Assembly: GCF_014904695.1 (NCBI RefSeq)
Contig: NZ_JACXXN010000004.1
Location: 124,001 to 188,000 of the forward strand
From: Nostoc sp. MG11
GTDB taxonomy: Bacteria; Cyanobacteriota; Cyanobacteriia; Cyanobacteriales; Nostocaceae
DNA length: 64,000 nt
Direction of reading: 5' to 3'
The notes beneath the pieces were generated by a model. The model saw nothing but the letters and a program-made list of their open reading frames with translations, searched no databases and was not told where the DNA came from. This document shows, in pieces, positions 51,918 through 60,435 of this stretch. The number at the start of each line of letters is the position of its first letter. The first letter of the stretch is position 1. Made by a program: the position numbers and the translations under genes.

Positions 51918-52356
51918 TATCTAGAGAATCATCAAATTATTAATTACATCAAAAGCTATTCTTTTTACATGGATAACTAGAATTAATAACTGATCAAGAT
52001 TGGCATTTTGATTATTACTGACGTTCAAAACTAACTGTGAGGTTTCTGATAGATAGAGTACCACAAAAAACTCATGGGCTATTCACTCTTTAGTAATAGC
52101 GGCTACCAGCATAGAATCTTGTAACATAGTATTCACAACGTAAATTTATTGTTTGTTATGAAAAAAAACCGCTAAATCTTTACAAGTAATTCAGCAATTT
52201 TACATCTACTTAATCTGACGGTGGTAAGAAGTTATAAATCGATAATTTAGCCCATAATAACTAATGAATGGGGAGTTTAAACTCAACAAACAAGTATTTT
52301 GAGGTAATACTTGTATCACCTATTGCAAATAATTACCGCAGTAACTAAAATTACTT
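51918..52356. other. Gene-free stretch between divergent genes
   Basis: Divergent promoter region for the genes at 51315 and 52357. It is AT-rich. I see no clear paired -35/-10 box, RNA or repeat. Confidence 0.5.
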
Positions 52357-53253
52357 ATGTTTCAGCCACTAGGATTTGAGCAACGCTCCATAAATACCTC
52401 ACTAGGTAGAATGGTGTATTATACTGCCGCTAATTCACCTTGGCAGGACAATGTAACTGCACAAGATGACCGAGAAACTTTGGTGTTCCTCCACGGTTTT
52501 GGTGGTGGGTCTTCTGCTTATGAGTGGTCGAAAGTTTATCCCGCTTTTGCTGCTGAATATCGAATTATTGCACCAGATTTGATTGGTTGGGGTAGATCCG
52601 AGCATCCACCACGAAATTACAAGATTGAGGATTATTTAACGACGATTCGAGAGTTTTTCGAGCAGACTTGTACAGGGCCAGTCACAACGATCGCTTCTTC
52701 TCTGACCGCAGCGTTTACAATTCGAGTCGCGATCGCTTGTCCTGATTTATTCAAGTCCTTAATTCTCACTACTCCCGCTGGACTGTCTGACTTTGGCGAA
52801 GATTACACCCGTAGCTTTTTTGCCCAGGTAGTCAGCGTTCCCGTTGTAGACCGCTTGCTGTACAGCACTGGAATTGCCACTAGCGGAGGTATTCGTAGCT
52901 TTTTAGAGCAAAGACAATTCGCCCAGCCTAATCGAATATACGAAGAAATTGTAGAGGCTTATTTACAATCTGCCCAGCAGCCTAATGCTGAGTATGCGGC
53001 GCTATCTTTCGTACGCGGCGATTTGTGTTTTGATTTATCTCTTTACATTCAACAGTTGACAACTCCCACCGCCATTATTTGGGGACGGAAGTCGGAATTT
53101 ACAGGCCCTTCAATTGGTCGCCGCCTTGCTGAAATGAATCCTCAAGTAATTCGATTTTTTCAACAATTAGAAAATGTAGGGTTAACGCCACAGTTAGAAT
53201 TACCAGCAGTGACAATTGGATTAATTCGCCAATTTTTACCTTTGCTTAATTAG
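52357..53253 (+). CDS. Alpha/beta-hydrolase-fold protein lacking the usual catalytic His
   Basis: A 298-residue alpha/beta hydrolase. The oxyanion region is LVFLHGFGGGSSAYEWSKVY near residue 45, and APDLIGWGRSEHP is the usual next block. At the nucleophile elbow, where GxSxG is expected, it reads TTIASSLTAAFTIRVA. At the end, where a catalytic His normally appears as G-H-x-P, it reads ENVGLTPQLELPAV with Leu in place of His, and IIWGRKSEFTGP lacks the typical acid. It may therefore be a pseudoenzyme or use other residues. Standalone gene, followed by a hairpin. Confidence 0.8.
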   Translation: MFQPLGFEQRSINTSLGRMVYYTAANSPWQDNVTAQDDRETLVFLHGFGGGSSAYEWSKVYPAFAAEYRIIAPDLIGWGRSEHPPRNYKIEDYLTTIREFFEQTCTGPVTTIASSLTAAFTIRVAIACPDLFKSLILTTPAGLSDFGEDYTRSFFAQVVSVPVVDRLLYSTGIATSGGIRSFLEQRQFAQPNRIYEEIVEAYLQSAQQPNAEYAALSFVRGDLCFDLSLYIQQLTTPTAIIWGRKSEFTGPSIGRRLAEMNPQVIRFFQQLENVGLTPQLELPAVTIGLIRQFLPLLN

Positions 53254-53261
53254 TAATTTTT

Positions 53262-53294
53262 CAGGAGTCAGTTTCTAGTTGCAACTGACTCCTG
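53262..53294. terminator. 12-bp hairpin between convergent genes
   Basis: CAGGAGTCAGTT (53262-53273) and AACTGACTCCTG (53283-53294) pair perfectly around a 9-base loop, 9 bp after the hydrolase stop and 83 bp from the end of the DUF4330 gene. It probably terminates in one or both directions. A similar hairpin (AGGAGTCAG arms) occurs at 60355. Confidence 0.65.
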
Positions 53295-53376
53295 CCGAAA
53301 ATAAGCGATCACACTAAAAAATTGCCTCCTGAAGCGGGAGACAATGAGTAAAATATTATCAACAAAAGTGAGAATG

Positions 53377-53907
53377 CTATTTGTCTAATCTAACATCAAT
53401 GACAGTGGCATTAAAGCTGTAGTTGAAGCCTTCCAACTCAAATGGCATACCGATTTTAACTTTACTGTTACCTAGAACTGGGCCGCTTTCAGTAACTTGG
53501 GCTTTGCCATCCAAAGTCAAAAGTAAATCTGTACTAAAATTGTTGCTTTTTGGATCTGGTAATTCTTTAACGGAACCATCAGGTTGAAAAACATTTACTG
53601 TTCTAGGTAGCTGTTGAATTGATTTAATCTCAATCTGACCATATGGTTGATTGCGGATAATCACATTAGTTTTTCCACCTTTTTTTAATCCGTTGTTGAA
53701 TAATTGTTCAGGGTCGCGCACGTTCAAACCCCGAACTACTAAGTCTACTTCGATAGGTACTGTCTTTGTACCGACTTGGGCAACAGAACCGGAAGTACCC
53801 GGAAAGAAAAAGATGCCAAATATAACTAGCAGAATTACCAGCGCAGCACCTAAATCAAGGAGGTTGATTTTACCGAATAAGCGTCCTTTGGAATCTAATA
53901 TAGCCAT
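53377..53907 (-). CDS. DUF4330 domain-containing membrane-anchored protein
   Basis: A 176-residue protein with one N-terminal membrane helix (LLDLGAALVILLVIFGIFFF) preceded by MAILDSKGRLFGKIN, the standard DUF4330 start. The periplasmic or lumenal part is beta-rich (VEVDLVVRGLNV-like strand, GKTNVIIRNQPYGQIEIKSI, and FELEGFNYSFNATVIDVRL). The family is common in cyanobacteria and has no known function. Confidence 0.85.
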   Translation of the reverse strand: MAILDSKGRLFGKINLLDLGAALVILLVIFGIFFFPGTSGSVAQVGTKTVPIEVDLVVRGLNVRDPEQLFNNGLKKGGKTNVIIRNQPYGQIEIKSIQQLPRTVNVFQPDGSVKELPDPKSNNFSTDLLLTLDGKAQVTESGPVLGNSKVKIGMPFELEGFNYSFNATVIDVRLDK

Positions 53908-54364
53908 AACAAGTTTTTCCTATAAGCAAAGTAATTGATTGTAGCAGCAAGATTTTTAAGGGTAACGGCAATATTCCCTACTTGGTAATACTCACGACTG
54001 GGCGTTGCGGTTATGCGACAGTTTATCACGTCTGTTGAAAGTTCGGAGTGAAGGAAGCTGTCCTTTAAAGGTTGTAAAATAGACCATTCTAAAGTGTACC
54101 TAAACCTCAGTCTTTGCAAAACAAAGGCTTCTCATCTCTAAAACAAAAGAAATAAGGGGTTTTCACGATTACTACTCCTTGGAACTCTAATATTTAATGA
54201 CAAGGCGTTCTCGCTTTACTTGCAAGTGGCGTCCAAGGCTGCGATCGCCTCACCACTACGCATCTTTGGTGTTGTGTTTAAAATGCAACTTAGAATACTC
54301 TAAATCCGTCTCATAATTTGTCTCATCGTTTTATATTTTCCCAAGATTATCTTCAGACCAGATT
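53908..54364. other. Gene-free stretch between divergent genes
   Basis: Divergent upstream region of the DUF4330 and M48 genes. A partial copy of the interspersed repeat (CAAGTGGCGTCCAAGG at about 54221) and a HIP1 site are present; nothing else stands out. Confidence 0.45.
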
Positions 54365-55222
54365 ATGATCAACTGGAAAGGCTTTTTTGCAAATTACCGT
54401 TTGTGGCGACGTCGCTGGTTATATCCCTTAATTTCAGTGGTAGTCGCTCTCAGTCTATGCTTGAGTACACCCTTACCTGGTAGAGCTATAGACTTATTTC
54501 CGCTTCTATTCCAGGGAGTTCAGGTACTTCAGCTTTCTAATATATCCGCACGCCAGGAAGCTGATCTTGGTAAGCAGATTAATCAGGAAATAGTAGGCAG
54601 TCTCAGACTTTACCGCAATCCTGAAATTAATCGCTATGTAGAACAAATTGGTAGGCGTTTGGCAGCTAATAGCGATCGCCCCAATCTTTCCTATACTTTC
54701 CAGGTAGTTGACGATGACGCTATCAACGCCTTTGCCACGTTGGGTGGTTATGTATATGTTCACACTGGTTTACTGAAAGCCGCAGATAACGAAGCAGAAC
54801 TGGCAAGTGTCATCGCCCATGAAATTGGTCATATTGGTGGCAAACACCTGGTTAATCAGATGCGACAAAAAGCGATCGCTAGTGGTGTCGCAACAGCTGC
54901 GGGATTAAATCGCAACGCCGCTGTGGGTATTGGTGTAGACCTAGCATTAAATCGTCCACGCAGTCGTCAAGATGAGTTCGATGCCGATAAAAGAGGATTA
55001 AGAACTTTGACACGCAGTGGTTATGCCCAATCTGCGATGGTTTCCTTTATGCAAAAACTGCTGACAAAGGGTTCGGTTCCAACATTTTTAAGTACGCACC
55101 CCGCAACCAGCGATCGCATCGATTCCCTTAAACGTGCCATTAACTCTCAACGCAGCAATGGAAATTATGGCTTGAATAATGCTGCTTATAAAGCAAATAT
55201 TCGCTCATTAGCGCGATCTTAG
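54365..55222 (+). CDS. M48 family zinc metallopeptidase, exported
   Basis: A 285-residue protease. The N-terminal helix (LYPLISVVVALSLCLSTPLP) is a signal peptide or anchor. The zinc motif is VIAHEIGHIGGKHLVNQ near residue 153 (HExxH), and the third ligand is in QDEFDADKRGLRTLTRSGY. NRYVEQIGRRLAANSDRPNL and FVHTGLL-type sequence (YVYVHTGLLKAADNEAELA) are typical of BepA/YfgC- and LoiP-type enzymes, which handle envelope-protein quality control. Location: periplasm or outer-membrane inner face. ATG 54365. Confidence 0.92.
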   Translation: MINWKGFFANYRLWRRRWLYPLISVVVALSLCLSTPLPGRAIDLFPLLFQGVQVLQLSNISARQEADLGKQINQEIVGSLRLYRNPEINRYVEQIGRRLAANSDRPNLSYTFQVVDDDAINAFATLGGYVYVHTGLLKAADNEAELASVIAHEIGHIGGKHLVNQMRQKAIASGVATAAGLNRNAAVGIGVDLALNRPRSRQDEFDADKRGLRTLTRSGYAQSAMVSFMQKLLTKGSVPTFLSTHPATSDRIDSLKRAINSQRSNGNYGLNNAAYKANIRSLARS

Positions 55223-55250
55223 TAGCACTGTGCAGATTCAAAATTCAACA

Positions 55251-55301
55251 GGAGCCAGTGCGTTGGACGGGTTACCCAGCTTGAAGCAACTGGCGTTCAA
55301 C
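55251..55301. repeat. 51-bp interspersed repeat, copy 2
   Basis: Nearly the same as 50240-50290, differing at several positions, some paired so that the stem is preserved (GCCAGT with ACTGGC). It lies between convergent genes (M48 and phosphatase), as copy 1 does. Confidence 0.7.
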
Positions 55302-55328
55302 AGTTACTTTCAATCTTCCTATCCAGCA

Positions 55329-56090
55329 TTATGCACCCTGCTTGTGGCGGCGTTCAGCTTTGATTTTGGCTGGATCAACCGTAATTACTGCTTCTTTTAA
55401 AGGCAGGGTGCGGAGATGGTGTTTATAAACGTTAACTTGGTAAACCAGATGATTTGTAACATCCAATCCGGTTAGCCAACCACTCTTAGGATGATAAGCG
55501 CCAGTATCTATGTCTAGCCACCCTTGTCCTTGTGCTACTTTACCAGGAGTAACACCTGGTAAAGTAAAGGTAATAGTGTGACCAATGATAATCTGCTTAT
55601 CCGGGAAGTAAGGCTGTTGAATACTGTGAAAATCGTCTCGTATCCAGCAAAGTTGATCAGCGGTTTGTTCCGCTACCGACTTGGAAGGGTCAACACCAGC
55701 ATGAGTTAACCAAAAATCACCCAAGTCAAGATATGTAGGCAAAGCCTTAAACCAATCCAAATGTTCGTCAGGGATTGTTGCTTTGTCGTAACTGGCTACG
55801 GTCGCTTGCCCTCCACTATACAGCCATGCTTGCATTGTTGGAGAGGAGACGCTTTTGTTAGTCAGAATACTTAATAACATCTGCTCATGATTTCCCAGCA
55901 AACATGGGTAGTTATTTTGCTTGACAAAATTTACTACTTGTGAACTTTGAGGGCCACGATCAATTAAGTCTCCCAGAAAATAGATCTGATCATTTGAACT
56001 GGGGGCGATCGCCTCCAGCAATGTCATTAGACCCTCATAGTGACCATGTACGTCCCCAATGACAATTCGACGGGGGCTAATTTCGCTCAT
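55329..56090 (-). CDS. PPP-family metallophosphatase (bacterial Ser/Thr phosphatase-like)
   Basis: A 253-residue phosphoesterase. The metal-binding motifs are all present: RIVIGDVHGHYEGLMTLL, YFLGDLIDRGPQS, PCLLGNHEQMLL, WLTHAGVDPSKS and IIIGHTITFTLPG. They match the bacterial PrpA/lambda-phosphatase group that removes phosphate from Ser/Thr (and sometimes Tyr) or cleaves diadenosine polyphosphates. Substrate unknown. About 35 residues at the C-terminus are basic. Stand-alone gene. Confidence 0.9.
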   Translation of the reverse strand: MSEISPRRIVIGDVHGHYEGLMTLLEAIAPSSNDQIYFLGDLIDRGPQSSQVVNFVKQNNYPCLLGNHEQMLLSILTNKSVSSPTMQAWLYSGGQATVASYDKATIPDEHLDWFKALPTYLDLGDFWLTHAGVDPSKSVAEQTADQLCWIRDDFHSIQQPYFPDKQIIIGHTITFTLPGVTPGKVAQGQGWLDIDTGAYHPKSGWLTGLDVTNHLVYQVNVYKHHLRTLPLKEAVITVDPAKIKAERRHKQGA

Positions 56091-56332
56091 CGTCTCTCAG
56101 TTTGAATCATTTTGGCTAACACTTTTGCTACAGTTTAAGCTGTTTGGTTTCCGCAAATAAGACTAAAAATACTTGACAAATTTTATTTCAATTATTATCC
56201 CAGGAATGGAGAAAGTTTTGAATTAATACATAGAAAGTGGGACAAGCGACATGCCCATCCCACAGAAAAACTTTCAAAACATGGAGTTATGACTTAAGCC
56301 TTACCGTTGGAGCTATGAGCGCCAGGATTAGC

Positions 56333-57616
<1,284 letters not shown>

Positions 57617-57640
57617 TTACCTCAAAAAAGTAAAAAAAGT

Positions 57641-57659
57641 TACGTAAGTATCTTACGTA
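57641..57659. promoter_or_regulatory. Palindrome upstream of ahcY, candidate operator
   Basis: TACGTAAG (57641-57648) and CTTACGTA (57652-57659) pair perfectly around TAT, 28-46 bp upstream of the ahcY start. The position and small spacer suit a dimeric regulator or an RNA hairpin in the leader. Nothing matches a known SAH riboswitch by eye. Confidence 0.45.
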
Positions 57660-58005
57660 CCTTACTGATTGTGCTACCACCAGCTATTTTGCTTGTTATT
57701 ACCAAGCTGCTAGTCAATAGTCCTCAGCACTAGCTTGACGTTTGATCAGCTTAATGTCAACTTCATCCCTAGGTTTTTTCTTTTTGTTTTATCTTTGGTG
57801 AGAGTATTATCAAGGATTGCTCTAGCCATTACTCAAAGCATCTAAGTACAGTAACATCTGTCTAAAGGTAGAAAACAATCAAAAAATACCAAAATTTGAT
57901 CACATGAAAAGAAATACTTAACTTTAGATAGGTACATGTACTCAAAATGATTGAAGAGGATGGTTATAGAACTTAACAGTAGATTTCACTTAAGGAGGTG
58001 TTTAA

Positions 58006-59808
58006 GTGCGCTTTCAATTTTTGACAACCACAAAGCAGGTTCCATTGCCTAACTTTGTCAAAGATCAGGTTGCCCTTACTCCTCTGGAGAAAGGACAGGC
58101 ATTTTCAGGACAATTCCTTGGTAAAATCCGCACCATCACCCAGTCTGTACAAGGCTCTAAAAAAGGTGTGCAACCCAAAGGTCATTTGAGTAGAGGACTG
58201 ATAGTAGCGATCGCTAGTTCAACGGCTATAGCAGTTGGGTTTGTGCCTAAAGCTACAGCCCAGATTCCCTTTTTGCCGCAGCTGCAAACCCCCAGCAGTG
58301 TAAGTAATGACTCAAATAACAGAACTGTTTCTGGCTGGGTTTATTTGGATGGCCGCCAGTTGTTTCAAATAGCGGCTTCAAGAACCAATTTTCCTGAGCG
58401 TTTGGAAGATATCCAAAAGAAGTTGGAGACAATTAGCCAAAATTACTTTCAGTCACCTGCAAAAACAGTCAAGGTAGAGGTTCGAGAAGCAAACAAATTG
58501 CCAGTAATTTTTGTCAACGACCAATATCTGATGACCGTCACTTCCGACGATGCTGGACTGCGACAGTTAGATATATCAACATCAGCAAACCAAATCGCCG
58601 AAGCTTTGCGAGAAGACTTGCAACGGGCAAAACAAGAGCGACAAACTCAGTTTCTCATTGACCAAGGTAAAATTGCTGCGGCTACTGGATTGGCGATGAT
58701 TGTCATGAGTTTAGGGGTGTATGGCTGGCAGCGTCGTTCTTTAAGAAAAGATTTATTACAGCCTAGCCCTTCAACTTCACCAACAGCTAAACCAATTACA
58801 ACACAACTGAACCATCAGCAACAGCAGCATCTCCAAGAAGCCAAAAAACGATTGTTCCAGCTAACTCAAGCAGGAATTTGGGGTGGTGGAAGTTTCATTA
58901 TCTTGGGTCTATTTCCCTACACACGAGCCTTTCAAGTAGGAATTCTCAACGCCGCCCAATTTCCTTTAAGATTAGCTGTTGTGGCGCTAGTGACCTATGT
59001 AGCTATTCGTTTAAGTTATGCTCTCATTGACCGCTTCGCCTCAACTCTAATCAGTAGTGGTGCTTTTCTGACTCCAGAAAGTTCTGAACGTCTACAACTA
59101 CGAGTTTCTACATTTTCTGGTGTGACTAAAAGTATTGCTACCGCTATCTGCGTAGGAGTTGGCTTTTTGCTGGCTCTAGTTGCGTTGGGTATAGATATCG
59201 TTCCCTTGCTAGCTGGTGCTAGTTTAGTCGGTGTTGCGGTGTCTCTGGCTTCACAAAACTTGATTAAAGATGCAATTAACGGCTTCTTGATTATCCTGGA
59301 AGACCAGTACGCTTTAGGAGATGTTATTGCTGTGGGAGATGTGGGAGGCTTAGTAGAAAATCTGAATTTGCGGATGACCCAGCTGCGAGATTCAGAAGGG
59401 CGGTTGATCACAATTCCCAATAGTGAAATTAAAATTGTTGCGAATCTTTCTAGCCGTTGGTCAAGAGCCGATTTAACTGTCCCAGTTGCCTATGAGGCTG
59501 ATGTTGACGAGGCTTTGAAGTTGATTGAACATATAGCCTTGGAGATGGATCGAGATCCGCAATGGCAACGTCAAATTATTGAAACGCCGCAAGTTTTGGG
59601 AATAGATCTTTTTGGCGATCGCGGTTTGATGATACGTGTATGGATTAAAACACAGCCACTCAAACAATGGGATGTAGCACGGGAGTATCGCCGTCGCTTA
59701 AAAGTCGCCTTTGACCAAGCAGGTATTTCCATCCCTGTACCTCAACAAGCGATTTGGGTGAATGATCCTCATTTGCTCAACTCTCAGGCGAATGGCAAAG
59801 CTGATTAA
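58006..59808 (+). CDS. MscS-family mechanosensitive ion channel
   Basis: A 600-residue channel. A signal-like helix (GLIVAIASSTAIAVGFVPKA) is followed by a periplasmic region of about 130 residues (VSGWVYLDGRQLFQIAASRT, then QYLMTVTSDDAGLRQLDIST), several membrane helices from residue 220, and the MscS core. The pore helix region reads LAGASLVGVAVSLASQNLIK, followed by DAINGFLIILEDQYALGDVI and RDSEGRLITIPNSEI of the beta domain. It releases solutes under membrane tension or acts in small-molecule signalling. Start GTG 58006 is backed by AAGGAGGTG. A strong hairpin follows the stop. Confidence 0.92.
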   Translation: MRFQFLTTTKQVPLPNFVKDQVALTPLEKGQAFSGQFLGKIRTITQSVQGSKKGVQPKGHLSRGLIVAIASSTAIAVGFVPKATAQIPFLPQLQTPSSVSNDSNNRTVSGWVYLDGRQLFQIAASRTNFPERLEDIQKKLETISQNYFQSPAKTVKVEVREANKLPVIFVNDQYLMTVTSDDAGLRQLDISTSANQIAEALREDLQRAKQERQTQFLIDQGKIAAATGLAMIVMSLGVYGWQRRSLRKDLLQPSPSTSPTAKPITTQLNHQQQQHLQEAKKRLFQLTQAGIWGGGSFIILGLFPYTRAFQVGILNAAQFPLRLAVVALVTYVAIRLSYALIDRFASTLISSGAFLTPESSERLQLRVSTFSGVTKSIATAICVGVGFLLALVALGIDIVPLLAGASLVGVAVSLASQNLIKDAINGFLIILEDQYALGDVIAVGDVGGLVENLNLRMTQLRDSEGRLITIPNSEIKIVANLSSRWSRADLTVPVAYEADVDEALKLIEHIALEMDRDPQWQRQIIETPQVLGIDLFGDRGLMIRVWIKTQPLKQWDVAREYRRRLKVAFDQAGISIPVPQQAIWVNDPHLLNSQANGKAD

Positions 59809-59841
59809 GAATGCGGATTTATTAATCTGTAATTCATAAAT

Positions 59842-59877
59842 CTAGGGTGAGTTACTCTCAGCCGTAACTCACCCTAG
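59842..59877 (+). terminator. 14-bp hairpin after the MscS gene
   Basis: CTAGGGTGAGTTAC (59842-59855) and GTAACTCACCCTAG (59864-59877) are perfect complements with an 8-base loop, 33 bp after the stop. No T-run follows, so it may be a repeat-type terminator. Confidence 0.6.
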
Positions 59878-59948
59878 GAGATTCAGCTCTATATCCTTCT
59901 ATTTTCTAGCTCAGATATAGCTCTTTCCACATGCTAATACAAATGTAC

Positions 59949-60000
59949 TATAATAGATATAGCGTTCACAAAGCCTGGTAAAATGCAAAACGGCTTTGTG
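59949..60000 (+). promoter_or_regulatory. -10 box and 5' leader hairpin of a small gene
   Basis: TATAAT at 59949-59954 is a consensus -10; the region 17-18 bases upstream (TTCCAC/TCCACA) is a weak -35. Just after it, CACAAAGCC (59967-59975) pairs perfectly with GGCTTTGTG (59992-60000) around 16 bases, forming a possible leader hairpin before the ATG codons at 60016 and 60037. Confidence 0.45.
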
Positions 60001-60015
60001 ACAACCTTCTGGAAG

Positions 60016-60300
60016 ATGGATTCACGGGTTAGTCCTATGATCAAGCATTACATTCTCAACCTCAATCCGACTGCTAAGCACGAATGGGATCGTTGTATTT
60101 TACGTGATCCGCTAACTGCCAAACGCCCAGAGATTGCCAAATTAATAGCCGAAGCGGTTGATGCTGATACAGGCAGTTATTTGGTGAGTGTAAATATAGA
60201 AGTAACGGTGTTAGAGCAAGCTGCGGTTCCTCAAGCCGAACAACTCTCGCTTTCGTTTCCAGAGGTGAGTATGCCGTCGCAATTGCGGGAAGTAGCTTAA
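60016..60300 (+). CDS. Small protein of unknown function
   Basis: About 94 residues from ATG 60016 (MDSRVSPMIKHYILNLNPTA). ATG 60037 would give 87 residues. The in-frame ATG at 59983 lies inside the leader hairpin and is less likely. The protein is mixed alpha/beta (KHYILNLNPTAKHEWDRCIL, PLTAKRPEIAKLIAEAVDAD, SYLVSVNIEVTVLEQAAVP) with an acidic C-terminus. No known domain comes to mind. Followed by a hairpin. Confidence 0.55.
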   Translation: MDSRVSPMIKHYILNLNPTAKHEWDRCILRDPLTAKRPEIAKLIAEAVDADTGSYLVSVNIEVTVLEQAAVPQAEQLSLSFPEVSMPSQLREVA

Positions 60301-60354
60301 GGTACAGTGCAAAATTTAGGTTCAAAAATATTATTTTTTGTTGAAGGGAGAATT

Positions 60355-60389
60355 AGGAGTCAGGAAAAAGAAAGTATATTCTGACTCCT
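60355..60389. terminator. 9-bp hairpin between convergent genes
   Basis: AGGAGTCAG (60355-60363) pairs with CTGACTCCT (60381-60389), 54 bp after the small gene and 47 bp from the end of the beta-helix gene. It is similar in sequence to 53262-53294, so it may belong to a repeat family. Confidence 0.55.
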
Positions 60390-60435
60390 GACTTCCTTTT
60401 ATACTGCTACGACTGACGCAATGTCTAAACAGGCA

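Noticed and set aside
53895-54119. 74-codon minus-strand frame upstream of the DUF4330 gene
   Set aside because: Out of frame overlap with the DUF4330 start and no recognisable protein features.
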